A stretch of DNA of 64,000 nt from Cladocopium goreaui (Eukaryota; Sar; Dinophyceae; Suessiales; Symbiodiniaceae), in assembly GCA_947184155.2 (NCBI GenBank), contig CAMXCT020006224.1, positions 256,212 through 320,211 of the forward strand, given 5' to 3'. Below, piece after piece: positions 54,338 through 64,000 of this stretch (positions are counted from its first letter, which is position 1; the number at the start of each line of letters is the position of its first letter). The position numbers and the translations under genes were made by a program. Below the pieces are notes generated by a model. The model worked only from the letters and a program-made list of their open reading frames with translations, was not told the DNA's origin and did not search any database.

Positions 54338-54760
54338 CGATGGTGGGCATGGTGGGCATGGTGGGCATGGTGGGCATGGTGGGCATGGTGGGCATGGTGG
54401 GCATGGTGGGCATGGTGGGCATGGTGGGCATGGTGGGCATGGTGGGCGTGGTGGTGGGCATGGTGGGCATGGTGGGCATGGTGGGCATGGTGGGCGTGGT
54501 GGTGGGCATGGTGGTGGGCATGGTGGTGGGCATGGGCATCATCATCGTCGTCGTCGTTGTCGTCGCCGTCACCACCACCACCACCGCCACCACCACCAGC
54601 AGCATCGTCGTCGTCGTCGTCGTCGGCATTGGCATTGGCATCGGCATCAAAATCATCTTCTTCTTCTTCTTCTTCGTCGTCGTCGTCGTCGTCGTCATCA
54701 TTGTCATCGTCATCGTCATCATTGTCATCGTCATCGTCATTGTCATCAATTATATTTTTT
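54338..54760. repeat. 9-bp minisatellite and CGT/CAT tracts
   Basis: About 20 copies of ATGGTGGGC (54338-54540), then GTCGTC/CACCAC (54545-54630) and TCTTCT/GTCATC (54655-54750). It fills the intron just before the B pore exon. Confidence 0.9.
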
Positions 54761-54778
54761 CATTGTTGTCTGACTAAG

Positions 54779-54877
54779 GCAAGCTGCACTATATGTACGG
54801 CGTTGAGTTTTGTGGAACGGTCTTTGGCTGCATGTTCTCCATCTTCCGGTGCATGATCAGCGAGTGCACGTCCAAAG
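54779..54877 (+). CDS. B exon: pore loop (FGCMFSIFRCMISECTSKG)
   Basis: 99 nt after CTAAG, reading KLHYMYGVEFCGTVFGCMF and SIFRCMISECTSK, with a GC donor as in A. It directly follows a 430-bp minisatellite that replaces the sequence found upstream in A. Confidence 0.85.
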
Positions 54878-55189
54878 GCGGGGTCCTTTTGGATGCATTC
54901 AGTACTTCGGCATATGAGTCATATCGGGGCAGAGCAGGGAAAAGGAGCATGACAGACAGTTTCAATCACCGGGTCACAGACTTGGAGAATATAGATTGAA
55001 TATGAGCACGGTGCAAACACATGATCACCACCGTGCCACTGCGACCCGAGCTAGCCGAATTAGCTTGCGTGCCTCTGGAAAGAAGAGAAGGAGCAGGAAG
55101 TAAAAAATGGTGGGGCAATGGGCGGCACATGCTTGTGCTTGCAATGCAACATTTCACAGGTCCAGGCGGCCCGGAATTTCACAGGTCAA

Positions 55190-56010
55190 GGCTCTCTCTC
55201 TCTCTCTCTTCTCTCTCTTCTCTCTCTTCTCTCTCTCTTCTTTCTCTTCTCTCTCTTCTCTCTCCTCTCTCTTTCCTGTCTCTTTCCAGTCTCTCTCCTG
55301 TCTCTCTCTCCTGTCTCTCTCTCCTGTCTCTCACTCCTGTCTCTCACTCCTGTCTCTCACTCCTGTCTCTCACTCCTGTCTCTCTCTCTCTCTCTCTCCT
55401 GTCTCTCTCTCTCTCTTTCTCTTCTGTCTCTCTCTCTCCTGTCTCTTCTGCCTCTTCTGTCTCTTCTGTCTCTTCTGTCTCTTCTCTCTCTTCTGTCTCT
55501 TCTGTCTCTTCTCTCTCTCTTCTCTCTCTTCTGTCTCTTCTGTCTCTTCTCTCTCTCTTCTCTCTCTTCTCTCTCCTGTCTCTTTCCTGTCTCTCTCCCG
55601 TCTCTCTGCTGTCTCTCTCCTGTCTCTCACTCCTGTCTCTCTCTCTCTCTCTTTTGTCTCTCTCTCTTTTGTTCTCTCTCTTCTGTCTCTCTCTCCTGTC
55701 TCTTCTGCCTCGTCTGTCTCTTCTTTTTCTTCTGTCTCTTCTGTCTCTTCTGTCTCTTCTGTCTCTTCTCTCTCGTCTCTCTCTTCTCTCTCTCTCCTCT
55801 TTCATTTCTTTCTCTCTTCTTGCATTTCTTTCTCTTCTTTCTCTTCTGTCTCTTCCCTCTCTTCTCTCTCATTTCTTTCTCTTCCGTCTCTTCTCTCTAC
55901 TGTCTCTCTCCTGCCTCCCTCTTCTGTCTCTTCTCTCTTTTCTCTCATTTCTTTGTGTTCTGTCTCTTCTCTCTCTCTCTCTCTTCCTTCTCCCTCTTCT
56001 ATCTCGATGT
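55190..56010. repeat. Polypyrimidine tract, about 0.8 kb
   Basis: Almost pure C/T on the + strand: TCTCTCTC, CTGTCTCT and CTTCTCTC units with sparse G and A. It lies in the B intron between pore and S6. Confidence 0.9.
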
Positions 56011-56390
56011 GCCAAGGTGAAGTTGAGCCCAAGTGGTATCTCGAACAGGAAAGGTAAGGAAAGCGTGACGGCAACCAGTGAACACCTATCAAGGATTCAA
56101 CTTGGCGACGGGCGCAACGTCATAATTCATGTTTCAATTTGCAAACGTTGACCTGCACACATTTGATTTTAGAAAACCATTACCACACCGCGGTGCCACC
56201 AGAACTATACGGAACCACCCCCGAACCCAAACCTGTGCTTCTACAACTTTCCGCCCTGCCGCAACCATCCGCAACCGCGCCGGAACCTGCACCAAATTCA
56301 CCAAAACCATCCAAAACCGCCCCGGAACCACACCTGAACTTCCAGAACCACCGCGCCGGAATGTTCCGGAATTCTGTCGTCCTTGTGGAG

Positions 56391-56464
56391 GTGGCAGGTC
56401 GCTGACCATGATCTTTAGCGATGGATTTGGTATCCAGTTCGACGTGTTCTATGCAGCAGCTATG
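56391..56464 (+). CDS. B exon S6a
   Basis: Identical to A S6a (GRSLTMIFSDGFGIQFDV, FYAAAM) with the same GT donor. Confidence 0.8.
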
Positions 56465-56600
56465 GTAGTAGCACCCTGTCTTTAACTAGAGGCATGGAGG
56501 GCGTCTCCTCGCAAAGGTTTGCAGAACAAAGCTTGAAACTCGATGACGCTTGAAATGTCATTTGTGACAACTTTGGCCAGAGGCCACTTGATGATCCAAG

Positions 56601-56678
56601 GTACTTTTTGGTCTCTTCAACATCATAACTGCAATTTTTGTCGAAGCCACTCTGACACTGGGCAATTTCATGCAACGT
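56601..56678 (+). CDS. B exon S6b
   Basis: VLFGLFNIITAIFVEATL then TLGNFMQR; two residues differ from A. GT donor at 56679. It is the last channel exon visible for B. Confidence 0.9.
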
Positions 56679-56778
56679 GTGCAGTTGTTTAAATGGTCCC
56701 CAGCTAGCCATGGTGTGGCATAGCTGCCACGAGAGAGCGCAGGGCCAAATGAGTTTCACGCATGGCATCGAACATCCA

Positions 56779-56820
56779 ACCGCGGCCATCTTGGCTCAAG
56801 ATACATTGGATTTGGCTCAA
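56779..56820 (+). other. Dinoflagellate spliced-leader relic
   Basis: Positions 56779-56800 match the 22-nt dinoflagellate spliced leader at 19 positions (mismatches at leader positions 5, 6 and 12), including TTGGCTCAAG. A second partial copy, TTTGGCTCAA, follows at 56811-56820. Tandem relics arise when a trans-spliced mRNA is reverse-transcribed, inserted and spliced again. Confidence 0.75.
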
Positions 56821-57236
56821 AAAAAACCAAAAAGGTAATTAAGGGCTGTGACATCATAAGCATTGTGGTCGTGGCCTACCCCGAGTTCAAGTTCACTGGC
56901 ATCCGCCGTGCACTGTGGAACGTGGTACATGCGGGCTTTGGTGGAAGCGCGAAGAGGCTCACACTGCAAATCATGCCCGCAAAAAGGTGAGCAGAGGGTA
57001 CTATGCTTGGTGCTTGAGAGAAAAGCAAAGATGTTTATCTGCAAGGGTATATGAGATGTGCAAATTTTGTTGTGGCTTTCTGTTCAAGAAGTTTTGTGCT
57101 GTGCTTTTCCGATCAAAGTTTTGAGCCACAAAGTTGCCAGTTTCAAGTTTGCGGAGAGTATTGACCCACCAGTCAGGGATCTTCCAAAAAGTTTGCACAA
57201 ATAGATGGAAAACTTGCCCATCAGCTGCATGGTGGC

Positions 57237-59200
57237 ATGGCCGGAGGTGCAAATGCCACAAGCAGAAAGCGCAAAGAGAAAATGCTCCGTGAAGGATTGC
57301 CAGAATTATTCAAAAATGTTCCGAACATGATTTGCCAGAAGAAAGAGATCATTCTTCCGCACCACAGCGTGAAACCAGTTATCGTCAGGATGAATGGCAG
57401 ACAGCGAGCCGGAAAAAGAAAGCCAAACAGACTCTTGTCGCCTCCCAAGATCACTCTGATCTTTTCGAGGACCTGCAGACGATTGTCAGCAGTTGCCTTA
57501 ACACTAACAACACAAATGGTTTACTGCAAAAATTGTCAAATTTGGTGAACCAATATATACTCCAGTGAACAAATCCCTGCCAGACATGTTCGTTTTGATG
57601 CCACTGCTTCAAACACGAAACATGCTGCTCTTGCCAGTAGTGATGTCAAAAATGCCTGGAAGCTTGCACCGTCATTCTGGCACACCTCCTGCAAAGACCA
57701 ATGCCAATATTCCAAAAGATCAGAACAAGGAAGTGTCCTGAAAAGACTTCCAAAATTAGCTTCCTCAATTGCCGAATCTTTCTGCGAATTATATATCACA
57801 TATTGACTGAACAGCTCGAACAGGGAAAACTTCCAGTCAGACAGAAAATCGGCGCCCGTGAGACAAGACAATGTCCCAGTTCTCCGAACATTTCCAATGC
57901 TCACAAACTCGAAAGTCCTTATGCTATCGTGGTTCGGAATGCAGATCAAACCTCGACGTCGCCATGTGAAGTCTCCACGCAGAGGTGGCTCGCTACTGCA
58001 AACGGAGCCCTACGTGTTTGGTTTGTGCCACTTGCTAAAGACCTACCAAAGCCTGTCATTCATGAAAGTGAAGCTCCAGCTGCAGAAGAACACATACCAA
58101 TTCGCATCACTGCCTACTAAGCATACCAGCCTGAGAAATGGAAAGGTGTCCGGAAGGAACCAGTCAAGCAATTCTTAGCTCACATGCTTCAAGGCTTGAG
58201 CTGAAAGACGTACGGATGGCGAGAGATTGTCTTTTTGACGGTCAAAATGCGATCCTTGGATGTGCAAAAATACCTGCAAGCATAAAGACACAGTAAGTGA
58301 CCTTGCGGGCAGGCACGGATGGTTCCTTGAACCACTGCAGTGCAGCAACAGCACACGAAAATCAGTTTTGTGGATATCAAGGCAAACATCCAACATACTA
58401 CTGCGGTCTTAGCTTTCGCAACCCAGCAAAAACTTCCAATGGCCACCCGCCGGGGCAATGGTGCCAACCTTGGCAGGCGTGGAGCAATCACGGAAACTCT
58501 AATGTCACCAATTGGGTTACTACTGCCGTTACGACTGGCAGCCAGCCACGTTCACGAAATGGTTGGAAGAGGTAAATTGACATTTGCAGCCAAACCTCCG
58601 ACCAATCACCCTCGTGACACTCCTTGGATTTGTAAAGTTGGCAATGACACAGTGGCCATGTCCAAATGGTGCAGCCAAAACCTGTATATACCGAACAGCG
58701 GGTGACAAACTATGCAAAATGGCATCATGTTCCAATTCAAGAAGTGCCGCCAACTCAAATGGAAATCGGCCAGACGCCTGCTGAAGCTACTCCTCAGCCT
58801 ACGCAAAACGAAGTGCCTGATGAAGAGATGCCAGCTGCAACTAAAGAGCAAAACCCTCTACGCCAGCGAAAGCAAATTAATGCTGCTCCCAAAGCTTCTG
58901 CGGCCAAAAAGACCAAAGTCAAAGAGCAGAAGGGACCCAACAACACTTTGATCTGGAACCTGCATGGTGGAGGCGAATGTGGCGCTAGAGATCTACAGAG
59001 CAAGAACGGCCGCCCTGGCCACAAAGAATGGAAAGACCACAGAGCATGTCGAGACGAACATTGACCAGATGGCCACAACAATCAAAGCAAGAGGCATCAG
59101 TTGGCTGAAAACCAACACCGCTTGGAGAGAATCGTTGTCATTTGACCCTGCTGCCAGTGCAATCACAGAAGCTTGTGAAATTCCTACTGCAGCTAATGCT
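57237..59200 (+). pseudogene. LINE ORF1-like region
   Basis: Frames include QDEWQTASRKKKAKQTLVAS, DLQTIVSSCLNTNNTNGLL, then MEIGQTPAEATPQPTQNEVP and LIWNLHGGGECGARD in later segments. Lys/Gln-rich, with a low-complexity Pro/Glu/Ala linker. It resembles the nucleic-acid-binding first half of dinoflagellate LINE polyproteins in position and composition only. Confidence 0.45.
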
Positions 59201-59555
59201 TCGTGATGGTGAAAGATGAAAGATGATTGCCCGTGTTCAAGCCGAGGCAGAAAACTTGAGAGATCCGCTGATCCTTTTGTGCGAAGACGACCGCTACTGC
59301 ACGTTAGATCCTAGCACGCCTGCGCCTGACTCATGGGAAAAAAGCCACTCCTACTGGTGAATTCCCGAGGGGCTCTGGGAAGCCCAACTGCGGTGAAGAA
59401 GCGGCCTCCACCTGCAGCTGGATGAAACCCAGAAATGTAATTGTCAAAAAAAGAAAGCAGACTTTCTCATGGCGAAAAAGAAATCTTCCAAGCATGAGAA
59501 TGCTTCAGTTGGCGCAAGCCAGGCTCCATCCTGAAGAAGAAAGCTGCGCAAGAAT

Positions 59556-59993
59556 TTGACGAACATCCGCCGAGCGATGTTCAGTCAAAAGCTGACAGCT
59601 GGATTGAACCTGGAGCTGCAATTGCAAGATTTAAGACCGAAAGCATATATAGCTGCCTCTCAGAAATTTGAAAGCCAAAAAACAACTGGTCAGATGCCAA
59701 AACATCAGGCCAAATCCTCTTCCAGCTGGGAAAAGCCCAAACTTCTGCCGAAAGTGATAGGCAAGAGCGCAAAAAGAAAAGTGCGAGACAGTGCTGAGGC
59801 AGAAAATATTTGGACCTGCCCTTACTGCCAGATGAAATTCGAAGCCGATTCCAGAGCCAAGCTCACCGAGAACTTGGCCAATCGTCACCCGAAAGAACCC
59901 CGTGGACCAAGCACATGGATGCGATCTCAGACAGACATCATTCTGATTGCCAGCAAAAAAGTCCCTGAGGAACAGAGCATTGCCAGAATTTAG
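59556..59993 (+). pseudogene. LINE segment with a C2H2-like finger
   Basis: A 145-codon frame. A Gln/Lys-rich first part is followed by WTCPYCQMKFEADSRAKL and NLANRHPKE. CPYC and a distal H fit a C2H2-type finger, but the first His of the pair seems replaced by Asn. Such fingers occur ahead of the endonuclease in many LINEs. Confidence 0.5.
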
Positions 59994-60589
59994 CAGTAAA
60001 TGGCAGCGTGAAACATCAGCGAAACATCACTATCGGACGGGTGCACAAGCGTAAACGCGGTTTTGGCCTCGCCCTCGCCATGATTCACAAACTTCGTTGT
60101 AAGCAATTCAGAAAAGATCGCCAATCACAGCCACGCTTCGATTGCAGCCACGCTTCGATTGTGGGAAGCAATCGCTGAGCCAGAGCATGATTGACAAAGC
60201 CAATCAGAGGGCCAAGGACAGAGATGCAATCTCTGGTCACAAGACCACCGTATCACCTCTGACTGGTCAACCTGGCCTTCTAAGGAAGAAGTCAAGCAAG
60301 CTCAGGCCGACGGCCCGCATGCGCACCTGTGCGAGATGCTGTGACACGAGAGTATCCTTGTCCAGGTAAGCCAGTGATTTCCACTACACTAACCTTGCGA
60401 CCGTTGGAAAAGTATCCGGAATGCTTCTAGTCCCACCAATGTAGAGAAGCTTGTAATTCAAGCCTGGAAAGTCAACCTTGACCATGCCGACAAATTGTTC
60501 AAATTCAACCAAGCAAGCTGTATTGCATACTATGACGATTTTGCACGCAGAGGCTTGCCCAGTGCTTCGGATGGTTGGGTTCCTGATTT

Positions 60590-61225
60590 TTGCCAGCATG
60601 GTCGCATGGTGATATTGACGCCAATCCCAAAGTCCTTGGTGATGTTGATGCGGCCAATACAGATGTGGTTACCATGCAAGAAATCCGCATGCATCCCAGT
60701 GAAATTGTTGCTTTTCGCAATAGTTGCGCAAAAAGTGTTATATTTTCTTTTCAAATGGAATTCTGTACGGCAAAATGGAGGCGTTCCTTTTTTGATTTCC
60801 CGGCGCTTACAGCATAGAATTGCGTTTAAAGAATGCACGGAGTCAGGCCAATTTATTGCTGTATGGATTGGTCGTATTCTTTTCTGTAATGTTTACATCA
60901 GACCAGATGCTGACTCAGATTAGATGAGTTGTTGCAAATGATGCTCGGAAAGTTGATTCCACTTCCTGACACGTCTTTTCTTTGTGTCGGTGATTGGAAT
61001 CTCGAACCTGGCCACAACCCATTTAGTTCCACCGCAGATTTTTTTCACGGGAGAATCCTGGCTCCACAGCATGATGGGCATTTTCTCCCACTTGTTGGGG
61101 TGCAAATCGTTGCATCGATTATGCTGTTACCAATCTTCGGTTTTCTACAGCAAGTGTTTCTATACTCGATGTTAAATATGCTGATTACAAGCCTTTGAAG
61201 TTCTCTTGCGACATCCAAGTATTCC
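60590..61225 (+). pseudogene. LINE apurinic endonuclease-like domain
   Basis: Key motifs in changing frames: DVVTMQEIRM (the Q-E catalytic motif), FIAVWIGRILFCNVYIRPD (N-V-Y motif), FLCVGDWNLEPG (GDxN motif) and finally ADYKPLKF where SDH is normal, so the last catalytic histidine is changed to tyrosine. Together they identify the exonuclease-endonuclease-phosphatase fold of non-LTR elements. Confidence 0.7.
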
Positions 61226-61569
61226 TTTTGTGACCAATGGCGGCCATGGGTTCCTGAAACGCACTTGTAACTATCAGAAGCCGAATGACTTCGATGAGTC
61301 TCTTTGGATTCACCTGGCCTCATGGAAAAAAGTTGGAAATTGTAAGACAGCGTCTTTCCGAAAAACCAAAGCGGAGTTAACAGGTACTGGGATGCCCTCA
61401 GTGCGGCGTGGAAAAACAATCTCATTCAGCAAGAAGAACAGCTCATGCAAGAAAGGCAGAAGCGCTCAATTGACAACTGGCGGCAGAAACATGTTGAAGT
61501 GGGCTTGAACCAAGTCTTCTTATACCATATTGAACTTTTTGCGTAAGGACTAGCCAAGCTTCAGAGAAT

Positions 61570-62500
61570 ATGACTGAAGCATTCCAATTCATCACCGAGT
61601 TTTGGGAACGGGGTTGGTACCATGCCAAACCACCTCTCGAGCACATGCTAGATGATTGGGATCAAGTCACCCAATCTGCACACTCGCCACCCGAAGTGTG
61701 GAATGACCTTGCCCCTGCAGATGTTATGCCACATGTTCCTAAACTAAATGCAAGTTTTGCCGGCCTGGATGGGTGGAGCGGTCCGGAACTTAATTCTTTC
61801 TCCGTGTCAATGACACATGCCCTCACTGATTTCTATGTCTTCATGGAAAGTGCTGCTTGTTGTCCGAAGAAATGCGTTCAGATTCGCCAGACACACATTC
61901 CCAAACCAAAAGGCTTTTGTTCCAGTGATCAGGCCTTGATGTTGCATGTCTCCTTCCAATAAGTGTTGCCAGCATTTTCTGACGCCTTTGGGCGTCAGCC
62001 AGGTTGAAGCACACATGCACAGACTATCGGATTATCGACTGGGTTAATGCTTGGTGTCCAAATGATATGCATGCAGGAAAGCGGATACGTGGTACCTATA
62101 TTGCTCTTCATGATATATATTTGATGCTACTGAAAACGGCCACTACCTTGGTAGCCTTGATTACGGCCTTGCCTTCGACAGGACGCAGCCTGCTCTGGCT
62201 TATCCATGCATTCAAGCGGCAAGGTATGCCCATGAATATCGCTGCAGTTCTCGATTCCATGTGGTGTCCGGAAGAACGGTTTTTACAGCTGCTCGGCCAA
62301 ATTCATTCGAACCCTTAGCATGTAGACAGCAGCCTTCTACAAGGCGATCCTTTTTCTATGATCGCTCTACATGCATGTTTACTTGCACCGTTGCAAGACA
62401 CTCAGAGCAAACACCCAGGCATAAGACAGGTGCTTTATGTCGATGATCGCACAAGTGCATCTCCTTCTTTGGATGAGCTGATGAAGGATAACATGGTTAA
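61570..62500 (+). pseudogene. LINE reverse transcriptase
   Basis: Motifs in order: SFAGLDGWSGPELNSF, then RQTHIPKP at about 61885, SLDYGLAFDRTQ (motif A, first catalytic Asp) at about 62155, LLQGDPFSMIALHA (motif B) at 62334-62375 and YVDD (motif C) at 62436-62447. The catalytic aspartates are kept, but frame changes between motifs break the protein. Confidence 0.8.
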
Positions 62501-62659
62501 CTGCGCTTGGCCTTGCCGAAAACATCAAACATGCAACTTTTATCAACTTTTTCAATATACTGCTGCAGGTCAACGTGCGATCAGTGAAGCTGGATATAGT
62601 GAATTTGCATCCTTTGCGTCCAGCTTCACTGATGGGCTGGACCCATGTTCCATGTCAGA

Positions 62660-63330
62660 TGGCCAAAAGGAGGCATTTTGCAAAGACTTTTGCCCAGTGA
62701 ACTCTGCCATTTTTGTAAAAGGCGTGTTTTTTGTTGGGCGAGTCGTTTTGTAAGAGCCAACATTCTTTACAAAATGACGTCGGGGCCAGTCATTCTATAA
62801 CGCTGTTTTGGGTTCTTTTCAGGCAGTGCAAAGGAGGGTATTGACATTCGACAATGTCTAGGAACCAAATTTTCTTCTCCGAAACTTTTTGGGTTCCACC
62901 ATTGATGTGTGAAGAACTGGCAAGACACCACTAAGTTGACCAACCAGAAAAGGTAGGATGAAACTTTGTGAAAAAACATAGTCAAGCTATGTTGTGGTAG
63001 ATTAGGAAGGAAGCCTCGTGAAGATTGGGTGCTGCCGAAGCTTCGGGGACTGGGAAAAAGGATTGCAGTGTTTCCGGGGGAAGTGGGATAGGTACAAGTT
63101 AGACATATTTCCAAACCAATTAGTCTATAAGACACAAGCTTATAAGATGACCGGGCTTGGGGCCTGGAGATAAACTTGGAGCAAGCATTTTGTAAGGCAC
63201 CGATTTTTGGTATGTTTTTTGGTTCACCGGTGTTTCCTGGGGAATCATACCAAGCCTCCACCACCACCCATTTTATAAATTTGAAACTATGATATTCTGT
63301 AAGCTCGACACCTGAGTCCCTTACAAAATG
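62660..63330. repeat. Field of TTTTGTAAG / CTTACAAAA words
   Basis: TTTTGTAA, CTTTACAAAATG, TTTTGTAAGG, TTTTATAA, TTCTGTAAGC and CTTACAAAATGC are strewn through about 650 bp of otherwise unremarkable sequence, on both strands. Confidence 0.5.
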
Positions 63331-63599
63331 CTTGCCCTGACGTCACCTGGTACAGGTGCACAGGGGGATGAATTCGCAACAACCTCACCTGTGATTCTCG
63401 GTGCTGCCTTTGCAGGTCGCAAAGCATGTAAACTAGTTGAACAACCAGCTTTGCGATGTAAATTTTTGCCCGTTTCCCAAGACCGTCGCTTAAGAATTGC
63501 CACAGTCACAGCAGGAGGACAAGCTAGGTATGGATTGGCCCTTCGAAGGCCCAACAAAGGCACCTTCAAGTCTCTTTGTGAACGCTTATGACGAAATTG

Positions 63600-64000
63600 C
63601 ACATGAACACTGCAATACAAGTCCGCACCTCTTGGGCGAAACGTACCACTCGTGGATGCCAGCCTGTTGTTTGTAAGGATGACCAAGGACTTTACACGAA
63701 CGCTGACATACACGAACGCTGACATTACTGAGGGGATCAAGACACTGGGCGCCAGCCTGGCAAAGAGCACCGGCCATAAGCCCTGGGACCTCAGAAGAGA
63801 AAAAGCAATTCCTCAGAGACTGTTTGGGCCCGCAAAGAATCCACCAAGGATTTCACAGACCCAATGAAGTTGAACTTTTTGGGGTCGCGGCGTTGGTGAA
63901 AAAAGCGGGGGCCTGTGGGACTGACCAGTGGTATCCGGGTGAAATCAAAGTGATCCCCAGACCTGTTCTCAAGACCTTCTGGCAGCTGATTGAAACTAAT
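63600..64000 (+). pseudogene. Second LINE: start of reverse transcriptase, cut by window end
   Basis: In the last 200 bp the frame reads ARKESTKDFTDPMKLNFFG, then ALVKKAGACGTDQWYPGEIK and VIPRPVLKTFWQLIE. K-AGACGTDQW corresponds to the K-A-G-DGW motif that opens the palm of LINE reverse transcriptases. The upstream 63328-63590 frame may belong to it. The rest lies outside the window. Confidence 0.55.

Larger units (their letters stand above)
39582..56678 (+). other. Gene span: channel paralogue B (tandem copy 2)
   Basis: This second copy repeats the exon order of A from the start exon to S6, over 17.1 kb instead of 25.5 kb. The distance from the last recognised A exon block to its start exon is about 1.3 kb, typical of same-strand dinoflagellate tandem genes. 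Its introns hold a dead copia element, an inverted D element, a 12-bp minisatellite, a 9-bp minisatellite and an 0.8-kb polypyrimidine tract. After S6 the sequence runs into a spliced-leader relic and LINE, so its C-terminal exons, if they exist, lie beyond the window or are lost. Confidence 0.75.
56779..62760 (+). mobile_element. Non-LTR (LINE) retrotransposon, degenerate
   Basis: It begins at the spliced-leader relic and carries, in order, a basic ORF1-like region, a zinc-finger-like segment, an apurinic endonuclease-like domain and a reverse transcriptase. Frame changes and stops are frequent, so it is dead. It interrupts paralogue B about 100 bp after S6b. The 3' end is not defined; no poly-A or target duplication was found. 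Confidence 0.75.

Noticed and set aside
55021-56151. Leu/Ser-rich 376-codon frame that could look like a membrane protein
   Set aside because: Pure CT repeat; all three frames are open.

Overview
The window looks like nuclear DNA of a dinoflagellate, most likely of the Symbiodiniaceae type. The grounds are: short exons scattered through kilobases of satellite-rich intron; 5' splice donors reading GT, GC or GA; a degraded copy of the dinoflagellate trans-spliced leader at the 5' edge of a retroposed element; decayed Ty1/copia and non-LTR retrotransposons; and very many micro- and minisatellites. No bacterial operon, rRNA, tRNA or CRISPR array was seen. Nearly all long open frames are artefacts of simple repeats.

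The core of the window is a head-to-tail tandem pair of paralogous multi-exon genes on the + strand. Paralogue A spans about 7.3-38.4 kb and paralogue B about 39.6-56.7 kb, where B is then interrupted by a LINE. I recovered the exons by finding short blocks that occur in the same order in both copies, are bounded by AG acceptors, and stay in phase from block to block. Both encode a start exon (MAD...RFQQL), a coiled coil, a conserved N-terminal region of about 400 residues that I do not recognise, and a single six-transmembrane voltage-gated cation-channel domain: S1-S2, S3, an arginine-rich S4, S5, a Cys-bearing pore turret, a pore loop with ISE at the filter position, and S6 with GLFNIITAIFVEATL. 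Copy A also keeps parts of a C-terminal tail typical of dinoflagellate channels. Introns are not alignable between copies except for two near-identical patches (S3/S4 to S5, and S6), which suggest gene conversion.

Layout. 0-7.3 kb: tandem duplications, a dispersed satellite element (called 'D' here) and blocks of minisatellites. 7.3-20.6 kb: N-terminal half of A, interrupted by a 2.2-kb G-rich higher-order minisatellite, a 100-bp TIR element, a degenerate telomere-like tract and a 0.7-kb trinucleotide tract. 21.1-25.3 kb: a second D element split by a 3.22-kb transposon-like insertion with a 16-bp TIR, an 8-bp target duplication and a large nested palindrome. 26.3-32.8 kb: channel domain of A. 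32.9-38.4 kb: C-terminal exons of A around a 1-kb inverted repeat. 39.6-43.6 kb: N-terminal half of B. 44.2-49.0 kb: a dead copia element with a methyltransferase-like segment, cut off by a third, inverted D element. 51.3-56.7 kb: channel domain of B. 56.8-62.8 kb: a degenerate LINE (endonuclease and reverse transcriptase) starting at the spliced-leader relic. 63.6-64.0 kb: the start of a second LINE reverse transcriptase, cut by the window edge.

Exon calls rest on paralogue comparison and splice phase by eye; no transcript or database search was available. Functions are family-level inferences.
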